The notes beneath the pieces are model-generated. The model saw only the letters and a program-made list of their open reading frames with translations, was not told where the DNA came from and made no database searches. DNA of 64,000 nt from positions 62,001 to 126,000 of the forward strand of contig JADFXM010000001.1 in NCBI GenBank assembly GCA_015233565.1, read 5' to 3'. Within the stretch, counting starts at the first letter, position 1; each line of letters opens with the position of its first letter. The position numbers and the translations under genes were made by a program. The stretch comes from Candidatus Rifleibacteriota bacterium. GTDB lineage: Bacteria; Muiribacteriota; Ozemobacteria; Ozemobacterales; Ozemobacteraceae. This document shows, piece after piece, positions 56,599-64,000 of the stretch.

Positions 56599-58056
56599 AT
56601 GAAAGGGCGCTTTTTTTGGGTTTTGGCTTTTTTATTTTGTTTTTGTGTTGATTTTTCACTTTTTGGGGAATCAGCAAAGCTTCATATTGATGTTGGACTG
56701 AACCATTTTTACAAAAAACGATATTTGGAAGCATTTCAGGAGTTTAAAACTGCGGTGGAAATTGATCCTCGGAATGCGGAAGCGCGATATAATCTTGCAC
56801 GGATTTATCGCATACAAGGTTTTTTAAAAGAAGCTATAGAAGAGCTTCAAATGGCCTTGGTAATTGACCCGGGTTATCAGGCTGCAAGAAGAGAATTGGG
56901 CGAAATAAAAAGAGTAATAGAGAGCGATGTTTCACAACAAGTAAAGATTAAGGGCCAGGAAGAAGCTGTAAAAATGCGCATGGAAGAGCCCACAACCGAT
57001 TTTGCTGAAAAAAGAGGGCAGAGCTTATTAAAAGCAGGAAATTTGGATGGGGCCATCGCAGCTTTTGAGGAAGCTGTAAAAAGAGATGTAAACAGCGCCA
57101 GATTAAGTAAGACGCTTGGTTATTTGTATTACAGAAAAGGAAAGTTTTTTGATGCAGTAATGTGGTATGAAAAGGCGGCTCAGTTAGCACCAAGTGATTC
57201 TGAAATTTGTCTTGACTTGGGAATTATTTATTTTAAAACGGAAGATTTTGAAAAAGCACTCTCTTATATTGAGAGGGCGGTAAGGATTTCTCCAGATATG
57301 GTCAAAGCTCAATATGCATTAGGGGAAGTTTTTGAAAAGCTAAATCGTTTTGAAGACGCGGCATTTCAATTCAGGAAGTGTTTGGAACTGAATCCGAATT
57401 TGAATGAAGCAAGCGAAAAGTTGAAAAATCTTTCTAATCGACTGGGTTTTACATATTTTTCCCGGGGGGCGATGTATTATCAACAAGGCGACTATTATAA
57501 AGCAGAACCTCTGCTTTCACTCGCAAGCCGCTATGGTGCTCTGACTGAGGATCAAAAACGACAGACCGAGGAAATGCTTGGAGCGGCCAAGTATTGGATA
57601 AGCAAGGAAAAGAGCAAAGAAGAGGAGAGGCAAATTCGACAAAAAGTGGATAGTGAAGCAAACATCAACAAGAACATCACTATTGATGATGTAATAAAAA
57701 ATCCCTCAGCATATTCCGGACAAGCTGTTGATTGGCAGGGAATGGTTGCATTTAGAGATGTTAGCGGGGATGGGGAGCGAATTTTTGTTAATGTTAACTC
57801 ATCTGTTAATCCTGATTCTAATATGGATTATATTTTCGGAATTAAATTTCCTCAGCCACTTCCCAGTGACCCACGTATTAGGGTTTATTCTATACATATT
57901 GAAGTAAAGGGAAAGATTGTTGGTGTTGAAAAAATAATGAATACAATTTCTCATGTTCAAAGTACAAATAGACAACCGCTTATTGAGGCATCAGAAGTTA
58001 TTTTTTCTGATACTCGTGAAGAAGGTAGTGAACCGCTAGTTTTAAGATATTTTTAA
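56599..58056 (+). CDS. Secreted TPR protein with C-terminal OB-like domain
   Basis: 485 residues. A signal peptide (FFWVLAFLFCFCVDFSLFG, ~4-22) then TPRs from ~28 to ~330 (NARIYRIQGFLKEAIEELQMAL-type units) and a C-terminal ~100-residue domain (VDWQGMVAFRDVSGDGERIFVNV) that looks like an OB-type beta barrel. The cysteines near the end of the signal peptide do not make a clear lipobox. GAGGAAAAAG lies before the ATG. Divergent from the polysaccharide genes, 121 bases apart, so possibly co-regulated from one region. Function unknown. Confidence 0.8.
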   Translation: MKGRFFWVLAFLFCFCVDFSLFGESAKLHIDVGLNHFYKKRYLEAFQEFKTAVEIDPRNAEARYNLARIYRIQGFLKEAIEELQMALVIDPGYQAARRELGEIKRVIESDVSQQVKIKGQEEAVKMRMEEPTTDFAEKRGQSLLKAGNLDGAIAAFEEAVKRDVNSARLSKTLGYLYYRKGKFFDAVMWYEKAAQLAPSDSEICLDLGIIYFKTEDFEKALSYIERAVRISPDMVKAQYALGEVFEKLNRFEDAAFQFRKCLELNPNLNEASEKLKNLSNRLGFTYFSRGAMYYQQGDYYKAEPLLSLASRYGALTEDQKRQTEEMLGAAKYWISKEKSKEEERQIRQKVDSEANINKNITIDDVIKNPSAYSGQAVDWQGMVAFRDVSGDGERIFVNVNSSVNPDSNMDYIFGIKFPQPLPSDPRIRVYSIHIEVKGKIVGVEKIMNTISHVQSTNRQPLIEASEVIFSDTREEGSEPLVLRYF

Positions 58057-58139
58057 AAGATTTAAAGAAAAAAAGCAAATTACCCCTTGTTTTTACTAAG
58101 AAAATCTGGTAATATAATTACTGCAATGTACCCTTGTTT

Positions 58140-58222
58140 GCGAGGGTGGCGAAACTGGCAGACGCGCAAGACTTAGGATCTTGTGGGTAACCCCCGTGCG
58201 GGTTCAAGTCCCGCTCCTCGCA
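58140..58222 (+). tRNA. tRNA-Leu (anticodon TAG)
   Basis: 83 bases, class II. Anticodon loop CTTAGGA on a CAAGA/TCTTG stem, T arm GGGTTCAAGTCCC, discriminator A. No CCA encoded. 21 bases before tRNA-Gly. Confidence 0.96.
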
Positions 58223-58243
58223 TGGAAATATAATTGGGTTTTT

Positions 58244-58316
58244 GCGGGAGTAGCTCAGTTGGTAGAGCTCCTGCCTTCCAAGCAGGAGGTCGCGGGTCCG
58301 AGTCCCGTCTCCCGCT
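58244..58316 (+). tRNA. tRNA-Gly (anticodon TCC)
   Basis: 73 bases. Anticodon loop CTTCCAA on CCTGC/GCAGG, acceptor GCGGGAG/CTCCCGC, discriminator T. No CCA encoded. Ends 55 bases before the tig start. Confidence 0.96.
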
Positions 58317-58371
58317 CTTTTTTTTTGTCTGTCGAATAAAATTTCCATCAATTGTAAGGAGTTTGACTAAC

Positions 58372-59727
58372 ATGCTACGAAGTGATGTTCAGGAAATTGA
58401 GCCCAATAAGATCGCATTGACTGTTGAGATGGGTAAAGAGAAGGTTCAGACTGCATTTTCAAGCTATTATCAGCGAGCTGCTGGTGTAATTAATGTTCCT
58501 GGATTTAGAAAGGGTAAAGCGCCGCCACATTTGATTGCAAATTTTATCGGTAAGGAAAAAGTTCAGGAAGAAATTTCCGAAGAGTTGGTTTCTGAAGGTG
58601 TTAGAACCGTTTTAAAAGAAAGAAATCTCCTTCCAATAAGCGAAATTAAGCTAGAAGATGCTAAAATACAAGATGATGGCGGTTTCATTTTTAAAATTTC
58701 ATTTGAATTAAAGCCTAAATTACCCGAATTCAAATATCGTGGAAGAGATATTCATATTAAAAAAGCTATTATTACTGATGAATCGATTGATAATGTTTTG
58801 AACAATTTGGCCCACCAATTTGCTAAGACTATTCCGGTAGAAAACACTGAACTGGGAGTCGGCGATTACTTTCTGGCAGATATTGATGTTAATTGCGAAG
58901 GACAGCATGATGATGAAACCTCAGAGAAAAATGCATATCGCAAACTAACTGATAAAACTCCTTTCTTAAAACCGCTCCTTGGAATGAAAGTAAATGAAAC
59001 CCGAAAATTGACTCGAGAAGTAAAATCAGAGTCAGAAAAGAACTCCAAATTTTTTGGAAAAACTCTGGAATATACTTTTAAGTTGAACGGTATTTCAAGG
59101 TCTAAAATTCCTGAAATCAATGATTCTTTTGCAAAAGAATTGGGCGCGTATAATTCATTAGATGAACTAAAAACTAAAATCAGAAGTGAACTTGAGGAAA
59201 AGGCTCAGAGTGATGCTGAAATAAGGGCCGTAAATAATATTTTTAAAACTATTTCCGAAGAAATTAAAATTGATGCTCCGGATTCAATGGTTCAGAGAAC
59301 TATTGATTCCTATATTCAGGAGATTGATTATCGTTGGAAACAATATGGTGCATCCCTTGATGATTATCTTAAAAAAAGCAATATAGACATTAAGGATTAT
59401 CGTGCATCATTAAGAGATAAGGCTGTTTATGATACGAAAGTATATTTTATTCTCAGAGAAATAATCGAGCTTGAAAAGATTGAAATTTCTGATTCTGAAT
59501 TTATGAAGATTGTTGAAGAAATTGCCGCAGAAAAAAACATGACTGTTCAGAAAGTTCTTGACTCTCTAGATGACTTTGGTGGCGAAGATCATTTAAAACA
59601 TTCTCAGCTTGCCAAAAAAGTAAATGAATTTTTGCTAAGCAACAATCAAATTAATTACGATATGGTAAGTGAGGCCGAACTAAAAGAGGGGGAACCTCAC
59701 TGTGACACTAGTACCGATAGTAATTGA
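58372..59727 (+). CDS. tig: Trigger factor
   Basis: 451 residues from ATG 58372, with AAGGAG 10 bases before it; an open frame reaching back to 58234 overlaps tRNA-Gly and is not the gene. The ribosome-binding signature [11 protein letters not shown] (residues ~42-52) is intact, with a PPIase domain ~150-245 and the helical C-terminal chaperone arms. Ribosome-bound chaperone for new chains. Its end overlaps the clpP start by 26 bases, a common tig-clpP-clpX order. Confidence 0.94.
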   Translation: MLRSDVQEIEPNKIALTVEMGKEKVQTAFSSYYQRAAGVINVPGFRKGKAPPHLIANFIGKEKVQEEISEELVSEGVRTVLKERNLLPISEIKLEDAKIQDDGGFIFKISFELKPKLPEFKYRGRDIHIKKAIITDESIDNVLNNLAHQFAKTIPVENTELGVGDYFLADIDVNCEGQHDDETSEKNAYRKLTDKTPFLKPLLGMKVNETRKLTREVKSESEKNSKFFGKTLEYTFKLNGISRSKIPEINDSFAKELGAYNSLDELKTKIRSELEEKAQSDAEIRAVNNIFKTISEEIKIDAPDSMVQRTIDSYIQEIDYRWKQYGASLDDYLKKSNIDIKDYRASLRDKAVYDTKVYFILREIIELEKIEISDSEFMKIVEEIAAEKNMTVQKVLDSLDDFGGEDHLKHSQLAKKVNEFLLSNNQINYDMVSEAELKEGEPHCDTSTDSN

Positions 59728-60310
59728 ACAAAGCAGTAGGGGAGAGCGGGCATATGATATTTATTCCCGTCTCCTTAAAGATCGCATTATTTTTATTGGC
59801 GGTCCGATAGAGGACCATCTTGCCGATTTAATTATCGCGCAATTACTCTTTCTTGAATCAGAAGATCCAGAGAAAGATATTTCAATTTACTTGAATAGCC
59901 CTGGTGGTGTTGTGACTGCTGGAATGGCTATTTACGACACAATGCAGTATATTAAGCCCGATGTTAGTACTATCTGCATAGGGCAAGCCGCTAGCATGGG
60001 GGCTGTTCTCCTAGCAGCGGGATCTCCAGGAAAACGTTTCGCGCTTCCAAATTCACGGATAATGATCCATCAACCATCCGGTGGAGCTCAAGGCATGGCC
60101 AGTGACATTGAAATTCAAACGCAGGAGATTCTGCGTATTCGGGAAAAACTTATTGATATTTTGGCCTCACATACTGGACAGCCTGTGAAGCGAGTTAAAA
60201 AAGACATGGACAGAGATTTTTTTATGTCCTCGAAGGAAGCAAAAGATTACGGCCTTATCGATGAAGTTATTCAAAGAAATTCCGTAAGACCTAAAGCGGC
60301 CGAGGATTGA
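59702..60310 (+). CDS. clpP: ATP-dependent Clp protease proteolytic subunit
   Basis: 202 residues from GTG 59702, within the end of tig. Catalytic triad: Ser98 in GQAASMGAV, His123 in RIMIHQPSG, Asp172 in DMDRDFF, matching E. coli ClpP numbering within one. N-terminal propeptide is short. Forms the 14-subunit chamber; clpX starts one base after its stop. Confidence 0.97.
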   Translation: MTLVPIVIEQSSRGERAYDIYSRLLKDRIIFIGGPIEDHLADLIIAQLLFLESEDPEKDISIYLNSPGGVVTAGMAIYDTMQYIKPDVSTICIGQAASMGAVLLAAGSPGKRFALPNSRIMIHQPSGGAQGMASDIEIQTQEILRIREKLIDILASHTGQPVKRVKKDMDRDFFMSSKEAKDYGLIDEVIQRNSVRPKAAED

Positions 60311-60311
60311 C

Positions 60312-61553
60312 ATGCTCTCTAAAACCCCGATCTTTCGCTGTTCTTTTTGTGGGAAAAGTCAGGATCAGGTCAGAAAGTTAATAGCCGGACCCGAAGTCTA
60401 CATCTGTGATGAATGCATTGCTCTATGCAATGAAATAATCACTGAAGAGCTTGAGGATGAAACTTCAAGCGAAATGAAAAGTATTATCAAGCCCCGTGAA
60501 ATCAGGGAATTTCTGGATCAATACATCGTAGGACAAGATCGGGCAAAAAAGATAATTTCAGTTGCGGTATATAACCATTACAAGAGAATTGCACTTGCAA
60601 GAGGTCGCCGTGATGAAATCGAAGTTCAGAAATCAAACATTCTCTTTCTTGGCCCCACTGGATCCGGGAAAACCTACATTGCACAAACTTTGGCAAAGCT
60701 TTTGAATGTGCCATTTTGCATTGCCGATGCTACCACTTTAACCGAAGCCGGATATGTCGGAGAAGACGTTGAAAGCGTCCTTCTCAATCTCATTCGGAGC
60801 GCTGATTATGATATCCAACGCGCCGAAAAGGGTATTGTCTATGTTGATGAAATTGATAAAGTAGCGCGAAAAGGCGAAAACGTCTCTATTACAAGGGATG
60901 TTTCTGGTGAAGGTGTTCAACAGGCTCTTCTAAAAATGCTTGAAGGAAAAATTGCCCATGTGCCACCTCAAGGAGGGCGAAAACATCCCCACGCAGAATA
61001 TATTCCCATCAATACCAAAGACATTCTTTTTATTGTGGGAGGGTCTTTCGAAGGAATTGAAAAAATTATCGAAACCCGAACCAGTAGAAAAGCCATGGGT
61101 TTTGGATCAGTACCGATTTCTAAACGCGACAAAACTGTTGGTGCTTTGTTGCATCAACTAATGCCTGAAGATTTGCTTAAATTTGGGATGATTCCGGAAT
61201 TTATCGGACGAGTTCCTGTTTTTGCTACCTTCGATCCTCTTGACGAAGAAGACCTCGTAAGAATTTTGACTGAACCAAAAAATGCTATTACCAAACAGTA
61301 TATTCGTCTGATGAGAATGGAAGGAGTTGATTTAGAAATTACTCCGAAGGCTTTGAATGCTATTGCCAGAAAAGCCATCAGTCAAAAGACCGGAGCTCGC
61401 GGCCTTCGAAGGATTATTGAACATTTAACTTTAGATATAATGTATGATATCCCTTCTGATTCAGATATCTCAAGAGTGATTATTCATGAAAGATGTGTGG
61501 ACAGAGGAGAACCTTATCAAATAATTCGTCGGATGACTGAAAAAACAGCTTGA
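60312..61553 (+). CDS. clpX: ATP-dependent Clp protease ATP-binding subunit ClpX
   Basis: 413 residues. Zinc-binding N-terminus with Cys10, 13, 32 and 35 (CSFC, CDEC), Walker A GPTGSGKT (114-121), Walker [11 protein letters not shown], sensor region and C-terminal [13 protein letters not shown] and [10 protein letters not shown] (arginine finger). Unfolds tagged proteins for ClpP. All motifs are complete. The operon ends at the hairpin 55 bases downstream. Confidence 0.97.
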   Translation: MLSKTPIFRCSFCGKSQDQVRKLIAGPEVYICDECIALCNEIITEELEDETSSEMKSIIKPREIREFLDQYIVGQDRAKKIISVAVYNHYKRIALARGRRDEIEVQKSNILFLGPTGSGKTYIAQTLAKLLNVPFCIADATTLTEAGYVGEDVESVLLNLIRSADYDIQRAEKGIVYVDEIDKVARKGENVSITRDVSGEGVQQALLKMLEGKIAHVPPQGGRKHPHAEYIPINTKDILFIVGGSFEGIEKIIETRTSRKAMGFGSVPISKRDKTVGALLHQLMPEDLLKFGMIPEFIGRVPVFATFDPLDEEDLVRILTEPKNAITKQYIRLMRMEGVDLEITPKALNAIARKAISQKTGARGLRRIIEHLTLDIMYDIPSDSDISRVIIHERCVDRGEPYQIIRRMTEKTA

Positions 61554-61607
61554 ATTATCAAGATTAATAACGGAATTCTCCAGAAGAAAATTCTTCAAAA
61601 AAAAATT

Positions 61608-61645
61608 CAGTGGGGTTGTAAACTACAACCCCACTGATTTTTTTC
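61608..61645 (+). terminator. Strong intrinsic terminator of tig-clpP-clpX
   Basis: Perfect 13-base stem CAGTGGGGTTGTA (61608-61620) / TACAACCCCACTG (61624-61636), 3-base loop AAC, then ATTTTTTTC. An A-run on the left side would let it also end minus-strand transcription. Confidence 0.92.
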
Positions 61646-61883
61646 TTTATTAAAAAAAATTAAACTTCGAAGATGAATTATACCAATTATTATTAATCCG
61701 TAGGTATGCTTAAATCCTCCAAAAAAAGATTTTCCATAAAATCATTGGAAAGCGTTGGACGTTTTTCTGAATATTCAATTTTTTTCGAATAAGGTTGCTT
61801 CATCGCCTTTGGCTCCCAACGTTGTCGGAAAATTTCTTCAACAGCCAAGAAGATTGAAACCCACGAACTAATTATGAATGGTA
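61637..61883. other. Gene-free spacer
   Basis: About 250 bases between the clpX terminator and the small secreted-protein gene. AT-rich; I see no further feature. Confidence 0.4.
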
Positions 61884-62414
61884 TTATTTGTCGCCACCTT
61901 CAGCGGGTGCTGCTGGTGCTGCAGACGCTAACGGCTTAAGGCCCTGAGCGATAGTCTTGATATCTGCTTCGTATTTTTTCTCAGACTCAGGGGTTCCGAA
62001 CCAGTAAACAACTAAGGTTTTTCCGGAAGGAGTTTCAATTGAAAGAGAATAGACTTTTAACTTTCCATCTTTTGTCGCTCCATCCCATTCCCAGGTTGGC
62101 ATTCCATTGATTTTTTCTTCGATTGGTTTTCCATCGTTGTCATAAAGAATTTGACCAACTGATTTCTCAAGAGCTTTTTCGATTGCATCGAATGCTTTGT
62201 CAGCTTTTTCTTCCGCAACAACTGTAAAAACTACGGCCATGGAATCATCTGGAGCTGCAATTTTAATTACATCGGCTTCTTGATTGGATTTCCATCCATC
62301 AGGAACAGTGATTTCAACTTGTGCACCACTGTGAGTAAGGGTCGTAGCCGCTACTTGAACGGGAAAAGCACATGCTAAGACTAAAGCCAATACCAATAGG
62401 GAAAAATGTTTCAC
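61884..62414 (-). CDS. Small secreted protein, PsbP/DUF1795-like
   Basis: 176 residues from GTG 62414 with AGGAGG 5 bases before it. Signal peptide (LLVLALVLACAFPVQVAA, residues ~5-22), then a domain resembling the Mog1/PsbP/DUF1795 fold (VEITVPDGWKSNQEADVIKI and a long middle helix DAIEKALEKS) and a short Ala/Pro-rich, Gly tail (AAPAAPAEGGDK). No catalytic residues known. Probably periplasmic. The fold call is tentative; the secretion signal is firm. Confidence 0.65.
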   Translation of the reverse strand: MKHFSLLVLALVLACAFPVQVAATTLTHSGAQVEITVPDGWKSNQEADVIKIAAPDDSMAVVFTVVAEEKADKAFDAIEKALEKSVGQILYDNDGKPIEEKINGMPTWEWDGATKDGKLKVYSLSIETPSGKTLVVYWFGTPESEKKYEADIKTIAQGLKPLASAAPAAPAEGGDK

Positions 62415-62628
62415 AAAAACCTCCTGATTTTTTTAAAATACCCCCCCGAGGGTTGAATTTAAATATAATTGTTACTTTTCAATAGGTCAAGTAAAGAACA
62501 TTCTTTTTTGGAAATTCTTAGTGCTAAGATGCAAGTTTTGACCAGAAAATTTTTTTCGAATTTCTTGAACCGTACTATTCCTCTGTCACTATTGTATCTA
62601 CTCAAATAATCTGTGGCTTTATACGGCG

Positions 62629-62680
62629 ACTTCGACTCCGCGCTGTCACTGGCCCGTCGTTGAGGGGAGTCGAAACGACC
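62629..62680. repeat. REP-like unit in inverted orientation
   Basis: TTCGACTCC (62631-62639) pairs with GGAGTCGAA (62666-62674), giving a 9-base perfect stem, and the two arms each resemble the 28445-28488 unit (reverse arm TTTCGACTCCCCTCAACGAC). Confidence 0.55.
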
Positions 62681-62826
62681 TTCGCGACCAGCATTTAAAC
62701 TCATCTGTGACTAAGGACTATGCTATTTTCAGAATTCCTGTTGTCGTAAACTTCACTTTCTTCGATTGCTCAGCTTCAAAAGCCGATTCCGTAGAGATTA
62801 AAAAAGTTTTCTGCCCGAATTTTGTT

Positions 62827-62909
62827 TTGAGACCAAATAATCCCAAAGTTAAGGCAGGAATCTCATCCAAACGAGTTCACGTTTCCAGTTTTTGGGAAAA
62901 TGGTCTCAA
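62827..62909. repeat. Nested palindrome
   Basis: TTGAGACC (62827-62834) and TCCCAAA (62841-62847) pair in order with TTTGGGA (62891-62897) and GGTCTCAA (62902-62909): 15 paired bases in two blocks around a 43-base middle. Could be a remnant transposon end or a structured transcript. Confidence 0.5.
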
Positions 62910-63052
62910 GACTATATCCCCGGGATTTGGAATTCTGATTTTGGGAAATTCGCTATAGATACAAGTAAACTGTCCTGAAAAAAATTCAAGGATGTGAAAT
63001 AGTGTCCAAAGCAATTTCCCAAAATTAGGTGAGACCGGGCAAAACTATTTTT

Positions 63053-64000
63053 CTACTTAGCTGGTTTTATTTCCACTTTCTCGGCCGGAGTAAGACCATA
63101 AAAATTAGGCTCATACATCAAAGAAACTCTGGTTGGCCTTAGATTAAATGTTCCTTCGCAAATTGCTCTTGCAAAGTAGGAGAATTTGAAGGACCCAGTC
63201 CAGAGATAATCGTTGAAGGCCTGGACTTTGTCTTCATGAATTTCAAAATGATTTGGATGCAATAGATATGAAGAGCCATCCCAATCGCCATACCATTCCG
63301 GATCATCAGAATTTTTGTCTTCGGATACCGGGGCCTGATCATTCTTTAAAGCTGAATTGATTGCAATCAACCCGGCTGGGAGCGGATCTTCGAGAGCAAT
63401 ATACTCGTAGTGACCGTATTCTCCCGATCTATGATTGGCGTCTTCAAACTCAACCGTCACTTTTACCAGATCTCCGACTCGGATTTCCTTCTCTCCATTG
63501 AGGTTTTCGATTTTCTTTTCGACAAAAAAGCCGTGAGAAAGGTTTTCTTTGTCCAGGGAAATTTCGGGGTAGGAGTAATCCAGGCTAAGATGAATCAGGT
63601 TTTTCGAATTTGAGGTAAGAGTGATTTTTCCCTCTTTAGAGAGTGTGTCAACATCAAGTTCTAATTGGCTGGGAATTTTTCCGATTTTTACCTCTTGTGG
63701 AGCCTTCCCAGTTTGGTTTACGGTAACGGTTACTTCGGAATCATTACTGACAGGTAGTTTTTTGAAGTATGTAGCAAGTGCTTGAAGACTCCAACCAGTA
63801 TCGAGGGTATCATGCCAATATCCAGACGGTTTGAGTCCTTTTAATAGTGCTCCGGCATATTCTTCAGCTTTCTTGGAAGAAGGGTCGATGCTGAGAATTG
63901 CAAGAAGAGCAAGCGCGTTTTCGCGATTGAGAGAGTAGCGCCATGATTTGAAATAGCCAACATTTGAGGGCTTGAATTTTTGGACCATTTCTTTAAGCTT
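63053..64000 (-). CDS. Alpha-2-macroglobulin family protein, C-terminal part (runs off the window)
   Basis: Partial: the open frame continues through the right edge in frame (codons for K-L-K-E precede the first internal methionine), so only about 315 C-terminal residues are seen. They match the end of bacterial alpha-2-macroglobulins: a helical complement-like part (KSWRYSLNRENALALLAILS, then GYWHDTLDTGWSLQALATY), then beta-rich segments with VTVEFEDANHRSGEYGHYE and LEDPLPAGLIAINSALK, ending FYGLTPAEKVEIKPAK. Such proteins trap proteases in the envelope. The thioester region (CxEQ) would be upstream of the window. Confidence 0.88.
   Translation of the reverse strand, partial: KLKEMVQKFKPSNVGYFKSWRYSLNRENALALLAILSIDPSSKKAEEYAGALLKGLKPSGYWHDTLDTGWSLQALATYFKKLPVSNDSEVTVTVNQTGKAPQEVKIGKIPSQLELDVDTLSKEGKITLTSNSKNLIHLSLDYSYPEISLDKENLSHGFFVEKKIENLNGEKEIRVGDLVKVTVEFEDANHRSGEYGHYEYIALEDPLPAGLIAINSALKNDQAPVSEDKNSDDPEWYGDWDGSSYLLHPNHFEIHEDKVQAFNDYLWTGSFKFSYFARAICEGTFNLRPTRVSLMYEPNFYGLTPAEKVEIKPAK

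Larger units (their letters stand above)
62415..63052. other. Gene-free region with GC-rich and palindromic repeats
   Basis: 638 bases. A weak plus-strand open frame (62707-62958, GTG start) has no ribosome site and overlaps a nested palindrome, so I do not call it. Two structured repeats are listed separately. Confidence 0.5.

Noticed and set aside
58234..58371. N-terminal extension of trigger factor
   Set aside because: It overlaps tRNA-Gly and lacks a ribosome site, whereas ATG 58372 has AAGGAG and fits the family start.
62707..62958. 83-residue plus-strand open frame
   Set aside because: GTG start, no ribosome site, and it overlaps the nested palindrome.

Overview
The window looks like a chromosomal replication-origin region of an AT-rich, free-living bacterium with a Gram-negative-type envelope. 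There is a Wza/Wzz-like polysaccharide export pair, a secreted-type alpha-2-macroglobulin and many Sec signal peptides. The affinities are mixed. A RemB/YaaB-like gene precedes gyrB (a Bacillus-like order), the SRP RNA is of the long type, dnaA is not followed by dnaN or recF, and there are very large TPR/HEAT-repeat proteins. That fits an uncultivated phylum such as Candidatus Riflebacteria, but this is only a guess; I cannot place it from sequence alone.

Layout. 0.5-8.6 kb: a seven-gene plus-strand operon encoding an HTH-EIIA regulator and a six-subunit membrane complex built like hydrogenase-4, in which all four NiFe-ligating cysteines of the large subunit are lost (an energy-converting-hydrogenase-related, or Ehr, complex). 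8.6-14.4 kb: a 1934-residue secreted TPR protein. 14.9-23.8 kb: a hybrid histidine kinase, a NimA/PNPOx-like protein, an NRPS-like A-PCP protein with a membrane/hexapeptide C-terminus, and an unknown membrane-anchored protein containing a C8 tract. 23.9-26.7 kb: a probably leaderless ArsR-type repressor and a CoA-disulfide reductase-rhodanese-TusA-DsrE fusion, apparently a reactive-sulfur module. 26.7-28.5 kb: gene-free DNA with several repeats.

28.5-39.6 kb is the origin core: dnaX (with an A9 slippage site), long SRP RNA, five tRNAs (a complete serine set plus Arg-GCG), ftsB-like, gyrA, gyrB, remB-like and dciA on the minus strand; then an oriC with AT-rich DUE, DnaA-trios and DnaA boxes; then dnaA on the plus strand. 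Genes diverge from this oriC. 39.9-58 kb: HEAT/TPR proteins, a methyltransferase, two SPFH proteins, a PMCA-type Ca2+ ATPase with an unusual membrane insertion, endonuclease III, a polysaccharide export pair and a TPR lipid/envelope-type protein. 58.1-61.6 kb: tRNA-Leu, tRNA-Gly, tig-clpP-clpX ending in a strong terminator. 61.9-64 kb: a small secreted protein, repeat-rich gene-free DNA, and the 3' part of an alpha-2-macroglobulin gene that runs off the window.

The most interesting items are the cysteine-less hydrogenase-like complex with its PTS-type regulator, the A9 site in dnaX that would give a gamma subunit, the compact oriC with DnaA-trios, the sulfur module with an operator-overlapped leaderless promoter, and two copies of a diverged ~208-bp intergenic repeat.
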